Positions 9,231 to 18,100 of a stretch of 64,000 nucleotides of DNA are shown piece by piece (the stretch's first letter is position 1; every line of letters begins with the position of its first letter). Source of the stretch: Terrabacter sp. Root181 (GTDB lineage Bacteria > Actinomycetota > Actinomycetes > Actinomycetales > Dermatophilaceae); the NCBI RefSeq assembly GCF_001428505.1, contig NZ_LMHU01000006.1, positions 712 through 64,711 on the forward strand, given 5' to 3'. The notes under the pieces were generated by a model. That model was not told the DNA's origin and did not search any database. It was given only the letters and a program-made list of their open reading frames with translations. A program made the translations under genes and the position numbers.

Positions 9231-9255
9231 GTTAGAGGCACCGAGACCCGGGTAC
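9231..9255 (+). promoter_or_regulatory. Possible SigB/SigF-type promoter of the PRC-barrel gene
   Basis: GTTA, then 15 bases, then GGGTAC, ending 38 bases before the start codon of the PRC-barrel gene. Actinobacterial general-stress sigma factors use GNNT or GTTT, N14-17, GGGTA. The -10 is excellent and the -35 is one base off. PRC-barrel proteins of this kind are often stress-induced, which fits, but this is inference. Confidence 0.4.
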
Positions 9256-9293
9256 GAGCCTGACGCACAAGCACTCCAACGAAGGGAGAAGCC

Positions 9294-9668
9294 ATGACGA
9301 TCCACGACTGGGACGCGTGGAACTACCGGGAGAGCACGGGGGTCTCGGACCGTCAGGACGACCTGACGGGCTTCAAGGTCCATGCCGCAGACGGTGACAT
9401 CGGTCGGATCGACGGCGCCACTCGTGACGTGGGCGCCGGCTACGTCGTCGTTGACACCGGACCCTGGATCTTCGGCCGCAAGGTCATGCTTCCGGCCGGG
9501 ACCGTGGAGCGCGTCGACTGGGACGAGGGGAGCGTCTACATCGATCGCAGGAAGGACCAGATCAAGGACTCGCCCGAACTGGGAGAGGACGACGTGAGCG
9601 ATCCTGCGTATCGCGATCGACTGGGGACCTACTACGGAGACACCTACGACGAGCGCAACCCGCTCTGA
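9294..9668 (+). CDS. PRC-barrel domain protein
   Basis: 124 residues. The middle carries a PRC-barrel: TGFKVHAADGDIGRIDGATRD, then GYVVVDTGPWIFGRKVMLPAGTVERVDWDEGSVYIDRRKDQIKDSP, with the usual short beta strands and final RK..I...P segment. The C-terminal 30 residues are acidic and tyrosine-rich (YRDRLGTYYGDTYDE), as seen in many actinobacterial stress-related PRC-barrel proteins. GAAGGGAGA stands six bases before the ATG. It appears to be a single-gene unit: a stress-type promoter candidate lies ahead and a strong hairpin behind. The molecular role is unknown. Confidence 0.85.
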   Translation: MTIHDWDAWNYRESTGVSDRQDDLTGFKVHAADGDIGRIDGATRDVGAGYVVVDTGPWIFGRKVMLPAGTVERVDWDEGSVYIDRRKDQIKDSPELGEDDVSDPAYRDRLGTYYGDTYDERNPL

Positions 9669-9687
9669 CCGTCTTCGTCCCACGATC

Positions 9688-9722
9688 GGGCGTGCTGTCG
9701 ACCTCGGGTCGGCAGCACGCCC
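9688..9722. terminator. Bidirectional hairpin terminator
   Basis: Sixteen-base stem with one G-T wobble (arm GGGCGTGCTGTCGACC) and a three-base loop TCG, placed between the convergent PRC-barrel and GAF-ANTAR genes. There is no long T tract, which is common in high-GC actinomycetes. Confidence 0.7.
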
Positions 9723-9737
9723 ACTGTCGCGGTCTGA

Positions 9738-10454
9738 TCACGGGGTCGAGGAGCCGTCACTGTCCCCGATCACCATGTGGGCCAAGGCGATCACGGGTAT
9801 GCCGGCCTGTGCCGCCGCCTCGTAGAGCTTCGTCTCCGCCATCTGGGCACTCACGCCGCGCTCGTTCACGAGGACCTGCACCGCGGCGCGCACGGTCTCG
9901 AGATCATGCAGTCGCCGACGGGCTCGGGTCGCCTCGAGTCGCGTGCTGAAGCTGAGGTCGGCGTTGCTGACTGCGCCGGCCGCCCAGCCGCCGACGATGG
10001 TGGCGACCTCCTCGTGCCGACCCTCGAACGTGCTCGCAGTCCGGCCGTAGAGGTTGACGCCTCCGACGACTCTGCCGGCGTCCATGACCGGGATCGACAG
10101 CGTGCTGTGGATCCCCGCGGCGGCGCTGCTCTGGGCGAACAGCTGCCACCGGCCCTCGTCGAGCAGCTCGTCGTGGTCGACGGCCACGACCCTGCCCGTC
10201 CGTGCGGCCTCCTCACACGGGCCGTCGTCGGCGTACTGTGCCGCGTCGAGACGCGCGGCGTCGAGCTGGGTCGTCACATAGGTCAGCGTCAGCCCACGCC
10301 GAACGACCCCGACACTGAAGGCGACGACGTCCGGGACCCTCCTCGTGAGGCGGTCGTTGACCAACGCCAGCTGCTCGCCGATCGACACCTCGCCCTCCAT
10401 GGCCATGCGGGTCAGCACGTCACGTGTTTCTGCTATCGGCTCCACGTACCGCAC
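9738..10454 (-). CDS. GAF and ANTAR domain regulator
   Basis: 238 residues. Residues 25-170 form a GAF sensor domain (ending STLSIPVMDAGRVVGGVNLYGRTASTFEGRHEEVATIVGGWAAGAVSNA). Residues 180-230 match ANTAR: RLHDLETVRAAVQVLVNERGVS..MAETKLYEAAAQAGIPVIALAHMVI. ANTAR proteins bind paired RNA hairpins and act as antiterminators. The start is uncertain: GTG 10454 is used, with another GTG at 10445. The ANTAR segment is somewhat degenerate compared with the paralogue at 10583-11326. No target hairpins were recognised nearby. Confidence 0.82.
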   Translation of the reverse strand: MRYVEPIAETRDVLTRMAMEGEVSIGEQLALVNDRLTRRVPDVVAFSVGVVRRGLTLTYVTTQLDAARLDAAQYADDGPCEEAARTGRVVAVDHDELLDEGRWQLFAQSSAAAGIHSTLSIPVMDAGRVVGGVNLYGRTASTFEGRHEEVATIVGGWAAGAVSNADLSFSTRLEATRARRRLHDLETVRAAVQVLVNERGVSAQMAETKLYEAAAQAGIPVIALAHMVIGDSDGSSTP

Positions 10455-10582
10455 GTACCCACCACCCCGGCGCCGCCGTCGTCCGCCGGACAGAGTGCTG
10501 GCGTGACGGTCCCCAGGACCGCTGAAGGCCGGGTGTGCTGAGTCGCCGTGGCCTCAAGGCAGGCGGTGTGGTCCAGCACCGG

Positions 10583-11326
10583 TCATCGCACCTGGGGGAG
10601 CGCACCGGTGTCGACGAGCTCCTGGGCGACGTCGACGAGCTTGCGGTTGTTGTGCTGACTGATGCCGCGCAACCGCTCGAAGGCTTCGTCGGTGCAGATC
10701 CGGTGACGCTCGACGAGGATCCCGATGGCGGCGCCGATGGTGCGGCTGTTGCGCAGCGCGAGCTCGAGGTGCTCCGCCCGGTCGTCCGTGCGCGCGGCCT
10801 CGATCGCGATGGCCGCGTGTTCTGCGACGAGCACGGCCCGGTCCACTGCCTCCGGGTCGAAGGCCCCGGACGCGCGGCTGTAGAGCGTCAGGACGCCGAG
10901 AGGTGCCTCGTTCATGCGCAGGGGCACCGACAGCACGGCCCGGACGGGGGTGCGGGCGACCATCTCCCGCGCGTACTCGGGAAAGCGGCACTCCCGGTCG
11001 AGGTCGTTGCAGACCACCGGGTCGACCGCATGCAGGGCCACGATGCCGGGACTCGTGCCGGCACGGCCGGCGATGTCGGCCACGGCCGCCATCAGGGTCT
11101 CGTCGGTCGAGTCCGAAAGGCGAGCCCGATGGGCGGTGAAGCGTTCCGCGACCGCGACCGCCGCCCAGTCACAGGGCACGAGGTCCAGCGATCTTCTGGC
11201 GACCTGTCCGAGGGTCGGCATGAGACCCGAGGTCTCGGCCAGCGCGCGGGCGAGGGTGGTGAGGTCGGACGCTGCCCGTATGCCGTCAGCAGCGCCCGCG
11301 GTCGTGTCCGGGCGATACGTGGTCAT
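10583..11326 (-). CDS. GAF and ANTAR domain regulator
   Basis: 247 residues. GAF domain at about 20-165, with the typical closing strands VRAVLSVPLRMNEAPLGVLTLYSRASGAFDPEAVDRAVLVAEHAAIAI. Classical ANTAR domain at about 180-240: LELALRNSRTIGAAIGILVERHRICTDEAFERLRGISQHNNRKLVDVAQELVDTG. It probably senses a small ligand and binds RNA. ATG 11326 is chosen; a GTG at 11383 would add 19 residues with no domain. It is followed 128 bases downstream by a second GAF-ANTAR gene on the same strand. Confidence 0.88.
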   Translation of the reverse strand: MTTYRPDTTAGAADGIRAASDLTTLARALAETSGLMPTLGQVARRSLDLVPCDWAAVAVAERFTAHRARLSDSTDETLMAAVADIAGRAGTSPGIVALHAVDPVVCNDLDRECRFPEYAREMVARTPVRAVLSVPLRMNEAPLGVLTLYSRASGAFDPEAVDRAVLVAEHAAIAIEAARTDDRAEHLELALRNSRTIGAAIGILVERHRICTDEAFERLRGISQHNNRKLVDVAQELVDTGALPQVR

Positions 11327-11437
11327 GACGACATGATGGCACCGGGATGACGCCGTCGGGAGAGAGCGCGCGGGCCCGTTCACCCGAGCCCTGCGCCGCG
11401 TTCGGCCCGGATCCCGCTGGCATCACTCGTCCGTCGG

Positions 11438-12892
11438 TCACATGCCGGTCTGCGCCTCGAGTCGTCCGGACTCGACCGCGTCGACGAGCGCGGCGTAGTC
11501 GCGTTCGTTCTGGTCGGCGTAGGCCGACGAGAAGGCGGCGATCGCCCGGTCGAACGTGTCGCTCGTGCCCAGGTAGGACGCGATCGCGATGCGGTCGCCG
11601 GAGCGGGCATGGGCGCGGGCCAGGGTCGCGCCACAGACCCGGGCGTACGCCGTCATCGGGCCCGAGCCCATGCTGTCGACGTCGGCGGACCCCTTCCAGT
11701 CACGCAGCTGACGGAGGTAGAAGTCGCGCACCTGACCGTCGAAGCCCTTGACGCGCTGCCAGCCGAGGAAGATGTCGCTGGCCGCCTGCATCAACCTCTG
11801 GCCGGCGACGACCCGCTGCCCGTGGTTGACGTACTTGCTCTTGCCGACAAACCTCTCGAGGACGGACTCCTGAGCCTCCTTCGCCTGGAGGAAGAGCGGG
11901 TCCTGCCCGTCCCGTCCGAGGAGGAGGACGATCCAGGCCCGGGTGCCGACGCTGCCGACACCGACGACCTTGCGCGCGGCGTGGACGTAGTCGAAGGACT
12001 CCAGCAGCTCGCGGCGGTCGGTCTCGAGGGTGCGGCGGTACGACCTGATCAGACCGCGCAGCTCGCCCCCGACGTCGTCATGCCCCGTACCCGCCGCCAG
12101 CTCCTCGATCGGCACGATGAGGGGGGCGTCGGAGATGATGCGGCGATGCCCGTCGACGTCATGGGTGAGCTTGGTGAAGGCCTGCATGCTGTCTCGCGTG
12201 CGAGCCTTGGCCACGTTGGCCTCGGCCTTGGCCTTCTGCTTCTTCGTCACGCTCGTCTTCAGGAGCTCGAGCAGCTGCTCGACCTCGATGTGCGCGTACC
12301 AGACGTCGAGGTTGCGCGCGGCGGCGAACTGCTGCATCCGGCTCCGGTACTCGGCGACGCACGCCGTGACGATCGTGCGCCGGTCGGCGGGCGCGAAGCC
12401 ACGGTCCCGCCCGGCGATCTCGAAGCTGGCCGCGAGGCGTTTGACGTCCCACTCCCACGGGCCGGGCAGCGTCTCGTCGAAGTCGTTCATGTCGAAGAGC
12501 AGGCGGCGCTCGGGGGAGGCGAACACGCCGAAGTTCGAGAGGTGCGCGTCACCGCAGATCTGGCTGATGAACCCCGAGCGCGGGGTGGGGGAGAGGTCGT
12601 TGGCCATGATCAGGGCAGCGCCGCGGTAGAAGGTGAACGGTGAGACGAGCATGCGTCCGTAGCGCAGCGGGACGAGCTCGGGCACCCTGCTGGTCGCCTG
12701 CTCCTCGAGGAGGGCGATCGGGTCCAGCCGGTTCGTCGCCGGCGCCCACCCGGCATGACTGCTTCTCGGCGTCTCGTTGCGGGCGGCCTTGCCGCGGGCC
12801 ACGCGCTCCTGGGGAGTCAGGTGGGCCACCCTCCGGGCCGGCTGCCCCTCGCGTGCTCCCGATGTCGTCGATGACTGGGTCTCGCTACTCAC
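11438..12892 (-). CDS. DUF2252 family protein
   Basis: 484 residues, normal for this uncharacterised family, which is distantly kinase-like. Recognisable blocks are FYRGAALIMANDLS, ICGDAHLSNFGVFASPERRLLFDMNDFDETLPGPWEWDVKRLAAS, VGVGSVGTRAWIVLLLGRDGQDPLFLQAKEA, and the tail WKGSADVDSM. GDAHLSNFG resembles the catalytic loop of aminoglycoside phosphotransferase-fold kinases (HGDxHxxN), which is why a kinase role is often suspected. GTG 12892 is chosen because GGAGGAG lies about five bases upstream. It is divergent from the phosphopantetheinyl transferase gene (192 bases between). No partner gene hints at the substrate. Confidence 0.9.
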   Translation of the reverse strand: MSSETQSSTTSGAREGQPARRVAHLTPQERVARGKAARNETPRSSHAGWAPATNRLDPIALLEEQATSRVPELVPLRYGRMLVSPFTFYRGAALIMANDLSPTPRSGFISQICGDAHLSNFGVFASPERRLLFDMNDFDETLPGPWEWDVKRLAASFEIAGRDRGFAPADRRTIVTACVAEYRSRMQQFAAARNLDVWYAHIEVEQLLELLKTSVTKKQKAKAEANVAKARTRDSMQAFTKLTHDVDGHRRIISDAPLIVPIEELAAGTGHDDVGGELRGLIRSYRRTLETDRRELLESFDYVHAARKVVGVGSVGTRAWIVLLLGRDGQDPLFLQAKEAQESVLERFVGKSKYVNHGQRVVAGQRLMQAASDIFLGWQRVKGFDGQVRDFYLRQLRDWKGSADVDSMGSGPMTAYARVCGATLARAHARSGDRIAIASYLGTSDTFDRAIAAFSSAYADQNERDYAALVDAVESGRLEAQTGM

Positions 12893-13084
12893 GGTGTCTC
12901 CTCCGGGGCGTGACGCTTCGGGAAGGAATGCGTCGCTGGCTCTCCTCGACGGTGCCACCGCGACGTGGAGCACGCATCACCTCGTGAGGGCGATCTCCGG
13001 GCGGCGCCTCCGGGGACGGCCGGTTGCGGGCGCGGGCCGACCCACGGATCCTTGGCGTGTGGACGCCCCGACGGATCGACGGTC

Positions 13085-13756
13085 ATGACGGTCGCGACCG
13101 TCGACGTCTGGCTGCGCGAGACACCGCCGGCGAGGGGAGCGGCGGGCATCGGGCCAGAGACGCTCGACGGACTCGACCCGCACGAACGCGAGCGGTGGGC
13201 GCGGCTCGCGGACCCGCGCGACGCCACGGCATACCTCGCGCTCCACGTACTCGCCCGTCGGGAGATCGGGCGGCTCGTCGGCCGGCCTCCGGAGTCGCTG
13301 CGATTCGACCGCACGTGCCCCGACTGCGGTCGGCAGCACGACGTCCCACGCCTGCTCGACGACCCCGGGATCCACCTGTCGCTGAGTCGCACCCGCTCGG
13401 TCGTCGTGCTCGCTCTCAGCCGGTCCGGGCCCGTGGGCGTCGACGTCGACCTCGTCGATGCGACCCGGTTCGGCGGTTACGAGGACGTGGCACTCCATCG
13501 TGACGAACGCGGCGACGACACAAGGACATTCGCCGAGGCGACGACGTGGGTGCGCAAGGAGGCCGCCCTCAAGGCACTGGGGGTCGGGCTCCGTGTCGAC
13601 CCCACCACCTTCGTGACGCCGAGGTCGGGCGTCCCCGCCGCGGTGGTGCCGGGGATGTCGTCCGTAACGGTCGTCGACCTCGACGTGCCGAGGCCGTATG
13701 CCGCCGCCGTCGCTCTGGCGTCACCCGCGGGAGCGCTGCGGGTCCGGCGCCACTGA
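13085..13756 (+). CDS. 4'-phosphopantetheinyl transferase (Sfp-like)
   Basis: 223 residues, typical of Sfp-type enzymes, which move phosphopantetheine from CoA to a serine of carrier domains. The magnesium motif GPVGVDVDLVD (Asp120, Asp122) and the WVRKEAALKALGVGL motif (Glu159, Lys158) are present. A TCPDCGRQH segment sits before the second half, as in other actinobacterial members. It converges on the M1 peptidase and synthetase genes at 13763-19158. It is a natural candidate for activating Ser559 of that synthetase. The start ATG 13085 has only a weak ribosome site. Seven bases separate it from the convergent M1 gene, so transcripts may overlap. Confidence 0.9.
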   Translation: MTVATVDVWLRETPPARGAAGIGPETLDGLDPHERERWARLADPRDATAYLALHVLARREIGRLVGRPPESLRFDRTCPDCGRQHDVPRLLDDPGIHLSLSRTRSVVVLALSRSGPVGVDVDLVDATRFGGYEDVALHRDERGDDTRTFAEATTWVRKEAALKALGVGLRVDPTTFVTPRSGVPAAVVPGMSSVTVVDLDVPRPYAAAVALASPAGALRVRRH

Positions 13757-13762
13757 CACAGG

Positions 13763-15124
13763 TCAGCCGCCCGCGACGACCCGGGGGAGGGGAGTGGCCC
13801 AGAGCCACCTTTCGAGCAGCTCACGTGCGCGTCCCGCGGCCGCCTCGCCCGATCCAGGCGCCATCTCCCTCACGAAGGTCTCGACGTGCTCGACGAACTC
13901 GTCGGTGGACACCGACCCGTGTCGGTGGGTCGCGACCCAGTCGCGCACGAGGTCGAAGAAGGCGACGTCACCGAGCTGCAGCCGCAGGGCGTGCAGGGTC
14001 AGGGCGCCACGCTTGTAGACGCGGTCGTCGAACATGAGGTCGGGCCCGGGGTCGGCCAGGACGACGTCCTGCCGAAGCCTGGTGAGCCGGGACCAGTGGG
14101 TCGCGGCGTTGACCCGGACGGGCACTCCGTCGGCGTGCTCGGCCCAGAGCCACTCGGCGTAGCAGGCGAACCCCTCGTTGAGCCAGATGTCGGCCCACGT
14201 CTCGGGGGTGAGGCTGTTGCCGAACCACTGGTGGGCGAGCTCGTGCGCGACGAGGCGCTCGTGACGGCGGCGCCCGTCGAGCCAGTTCGGACCGAACGTG
14301 GCCATGGCGTGGGCCTCGAGGGGGATCTCGAGGTCGTCGGCCGTGACGACGACGGTGTAGTCGTCGAACGGGTATGGCCCGAAGAGCGCCTCGTAGAGGC
14401 GGGTCATCTCGGGCAGGCGGCCCAGGTCGTGCAGGACGTCGCGCTCTTGCTGCACGGGAAGCACGACGGTGATCGGCACGTCGGCCGGGGCCAGCGCACG
14501 CCGGACGTACCGACCGACGTGCACCGTCGCGAGGTAGGTCGCCATGGGAACGCCCTGCTCGAACACCCGCCGCGTGCGGCTGCCCCGGGTCCGGGCCGCG
14601 ACGAGGGCGCCCGTCGCCACGACGTCGTAGGGCGAGTCGCACTCGAACGCCAGTCGGTACGTGGCCTTGGTGCGCGGGTGGTCGTTGCACGGGAACCAGG
14701 TCGCGGCGCCGTTGGGCTGCGCGGCCACGAGCGCGCCCTCGGAGAGCTCCTCCCAGCCGACGTCGCCCCAGCGCGTCGCGACGGGACCGGGCGTGCCGGC
14801 ATACGTGATCACGACCTGGGTGCGCTCGCCGCGCGTCAGCGGCCTCGACGGGGTCACCACGACGCGGGGGCCGCGGTGGACCCACTTGGCTGCGGCTCCG
14901 CCGACCGACACCTTGAGGACGCGCAGCCCGACGAGGTCGACGACGAGCCGCCGCGCGTCCTCGAGGGCGGTGACGTCGAGGACGGCGCGACCGGCGAGGC
15001 GGTTGGTCGACACCTTGTAGTCGAGGTCGAGGTCGTAGTGGGTGACCTCGTAGGCCGGGTCACCACGGTCCGGGGTGTACGGGTCGGTGAGCGCGGGCAC
15101 CTGCTGGGCGAGACCGCCCGTCAT
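13763..15124 (-). CDS. M1 family zinc metallopeptidase
   Basis: 453 residues, an N-terminal plus catalytic domain without the large C-terminal helical domain of full aminopeptidase N. The zinc site is complete: HELAH at 294-298 and Glu317 in WLNEGFACYAEW, with 18 residues between. The position of the substrate N-terminus motif GxMEN reads IPLEA, so its Glu is kept but Gly and Asn are not. No signal peptide is visible. The ATG overlaps the stop of the synthetase gene (ATGA), so the two are translated together. Poly-epsilon-lysine-degrading enzymes of Streptomyces are zinc aminopeptidases, so a role in trimming or self-protection is plausible but unproven. Confidence 0.9.
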   Translation of the reverse strand: MTGGLAQQVPALTDPYTPDRGDPAYEVTHYDLDLDYKVSTNRLAGRAVLDVTALEDARRLVVDLVGLRVLKVSVGGAAAKWVHRGPRVVVTPSRPLTRGERTQVVITYAGTPGPVATRWGDVGWEELSEGALVAAQPNGAATWFPCNDHPRTKATYRLAFECDSPYDVVATGALVAARTRGSRTRRVFEQGVPMATYLATVHVGRYVRRALAPADVPITVVLPVQQERDVLHDLGRLPEMTRLYEALFGPYPFDDYTVVVTADDLEIPLEAHAMATFGPNWLDGRRRHERLVAHELAHQWFGNSLTPETWADIWLNEGFACYAEWLWAEHADGVPVRVNAATHWSRLTRLRQDVVLADPGPDLMFDDRVYKRGALTLHALRLQLGDVAFFDLVRDWVATHRHGSVSTDEFVEHVETFVREMAPGSGEAAAGRARELLERWLWATPLPRVVAGG

Positions 15125-18100
15125 CGTGCGCCGACCTCGAGGTCCCCGGAGGCCGGCCCGGCAGCCGGCCCGGAAGCCGGCCCGGACGCAGGCCCGGACG
15201 CCGACGCGGAGGCCGGCCGGGACGCGACGCCGCTCCACGGCGCGATCGGGTTGCCCGTCCAGCGCGTCCCGCTCGGCACGGCCTCACCCCGGAGCACCAG
15301 CGAACCGGGCCCCACGGTCGCGGCCGACCCGATGCTGGCCGCAGGCAGGATCACCCCGTTGGGGCCGAGGGTGGCTCCGTCCTCGAGCGTGACCGTGTCC
15401 ATGCTCATGATTCGATCATGGAAGAGATGGGTCTGGAGGACGCAGCCCCGGTTGACGGTCACACCGTCACCGAGGGTCACGAGGTCCGCCTCGGGCAGCC
15501 AGTAGGTCTCACACCAGACACCATGCCCGATCCGGGCCCCCAGGCTTCGCAGCCAGACGTTGATGGCGGGCGTGCCCGTCGCCGTCCAGGCGAACCACGG
15601 GCCGGCGACCATCTCGACGAACGTGTCGACGACCTCGTTGCGCCACACGAACGAGCTCCACAGGGGGTGCTCGACGGCGCCGATGCGGCCGACGACGACC
15701 CACTTCGCGAGGGTCGTCACCGCGGCGGCGAGGGCTCCGGCTGCCGCGAGGACGACGCCGCCCAGGGCTGCTGCTCCGGCGAGGCCGACGAGGTCGACAA
15801 GCCACTGGAGCGCCACGAGGACGCTGACGCCGATGGCGACGGTCACCATGACGGGGATGATCCGGCACAGCTCGACCAGCCCACGGACCACCTTGAGCCG
15901 CAACGGAGGTGCGAAGGTCCTCTCGTCGTCGGACCCCTGCGGCGGTCGTCGCAGCCGCACCGGGGGACTGCCCAGCCAGCTCGACCCGGCTTTCGACTTC
16001 TGCGGTGCGGCCGAGAGCACCGCGACGAGTCCGTGCTTCGGCACGCGCCGACCCGGGGCCGTCATGCCGCTGTTGCCGAGGAAGGCCCGCTTGCCGATCT
16101 TCGCGGGGGCGATGTGCACCCACCCGTGGGCGAGCTCGTAGCTCGCCACCATCGTGTCGTCGGCGAGGAAGGCACCGTCGGCGACCGAGGTCATCGACGG
16201 CAGCAGGAGCACGGTCGAGGCCTCGACGTCCCGTCCGACCCGCGCGCCCAGGGCGCGCAGCCACATCGGTGTCACGAGGCTCGCGTAGACGGGGAAGAGC
16301 AGCGTCCGGGCCTGGTCGAGCAGGCGCTCGGTCGCCCACACCTGCCACCCGACCCTCCCGCGCACCGGGTAGTAGCCCTCGCGCAAGCCTGTGCCGAGCA
16401 GGCGCACCAGCACGATCGTGATGGCGGCGAGCGAGACCACCCCGAGCACGGTCAGGACGGGCACCGCCGCGTATGCCGTCACGACCGCCTCGCGCGAGCC
16501 CGTGGCCCGGGCGACCGCCCCGCCGACGAGGAACACGCCCGGGACGAGCGCCAGGAAGGGCAGGACCGACAGGAGGACGCCCGACAGCCCGTAGACGGCG
16601 AGCCACGCGGGGGCGTTGGGTGGGCGCGTGGCGGGCCAGCCCGCATGGCTCGAGTCGGACACCCGCTGGGCGGGGGAGCCGGCCACGACCCGACCCGGGC
16701 GCACGGACCGCAGGACGGTCGAGCCGGCCTCGACGACCACCCCGCGGCCGATGTGCACGTCGGGACCGATGGTGCTCCGAGCGCCGATGACGGCCTCCCG
16801 CCCGATGTGGACCAGGCCGACGTGCACGACGTCGCCGTCGATCCAGTAGCCCGAGAGGTCGACCTCGGGTTCGATGCTGGCACCGGAGCCGATCGTCAGC
16901 ATGCCGGTGACCGGCGGCACCGAGTGCAGGTCGACGCCCGTGCCGACCGAGGCGCCGAGCATCCTCGCGTAGTAGATGATCCACGGGGCGCCGGCCATCG
17001 TGATGGCGCCCATGGCGTCGGCGAAGCGCTCGGCGGCCCAGAGGCGCATCTGGACGCTCCCACCGCGCGGGTAGCTGCCGGGCTGCACGCCGGCGAGCAG
17101 GGTGCGAGCGGCCACCGCGGACAGGCCCATCCGCCCGAGCGGGGTGATGAACAGGAGCCAGCCGAACGCCAGCGCCCACCACGAAACGGGCTGCGACCAG
17201 TCGGCGAGGTCGGCGAGACGGAGCAGCTCGGTCAGGGTCGCGAGGCCCACGAGCCACTGCAGCCCCTTGACCGTGAGCAGGACGAGCGACACGGCGGTCT
17301 GCACGAGCTGGGTGCGGCGCGGGATGCGGCGCACGGTGCGCTCGATCCTCGACCCGTCGGCGGTGTCCATCGTCTCGAGGAGCTCGGCCTGCGCGCCGAG
17401 GCGAGGATGGGTGTGGATGTCGGCCACGGTGACCGTGGGGTAGCGCTCGCGCAGCAGCGACACCAGTCGGGCCGACGACAGGCTGCCGCCGCCGTGGTCG
17501 AAGAAGTCGGCCTCGACCGAGCGCACCTCGGTGCCGAGCACCGCGGTCCAGTGTTCGGCCAGCCACGCAGCGGTGCCGGCGAGGTCGCTCGGCCCGTCGT
17601 CGGCGGTCCCGGGCAGCGGCCACGGCAGGGCCGCGCGGTCGACCTTGCCCGAGGTCCGGGTCGGTAGCGCCTCGACGACGGCGAGCACCGGAACGAGCGC
17701 CGACGGCAGCTCCTCGTGCAGTCGCGCGAGAGCAGCAGTGCGGTCGAAGTCGCCGGGGATGACGTGCGGGTCGACCTGACCGCGTTGCTCGGGGACGACG
17801 TAGCCGACGAGCACCTGGCTGCCGGCACTCGTGGTCTTGACCGCTGCGGCAGCGCCCGACACCCCGGGCAGGGACTGCAGCGCGGCGTCGACCTCGCCGA
17901 GCTCGATCCGCCGGCCGCCGAGCTTGACCTGCTCGTCGGCCCGGCCGACGAAGACGAGGCCCTCCGGGTCGTTCACGACGAGGTCGCCCGAGCGGTAGGC
18001 GCGCGTCCATCCCAGGGTCGGCATGGGCGCGTACTTCTCCGCGTCCTTGGCCGGGTCGAGGTAGCGGGCCAGGCCGACCCCGCCGATGATGAGCTGGCCC

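Noticed and set aside
15418-17667. Plus-strand open frame of 749 codons opposite the synthetase
   Set aside because: It is the antisense shadow of a high-GC gene: Asp/Arg/Gly/His-rich, no domain, no ribosome site, and the minus-strand protein has unmistakable motifs throughout.
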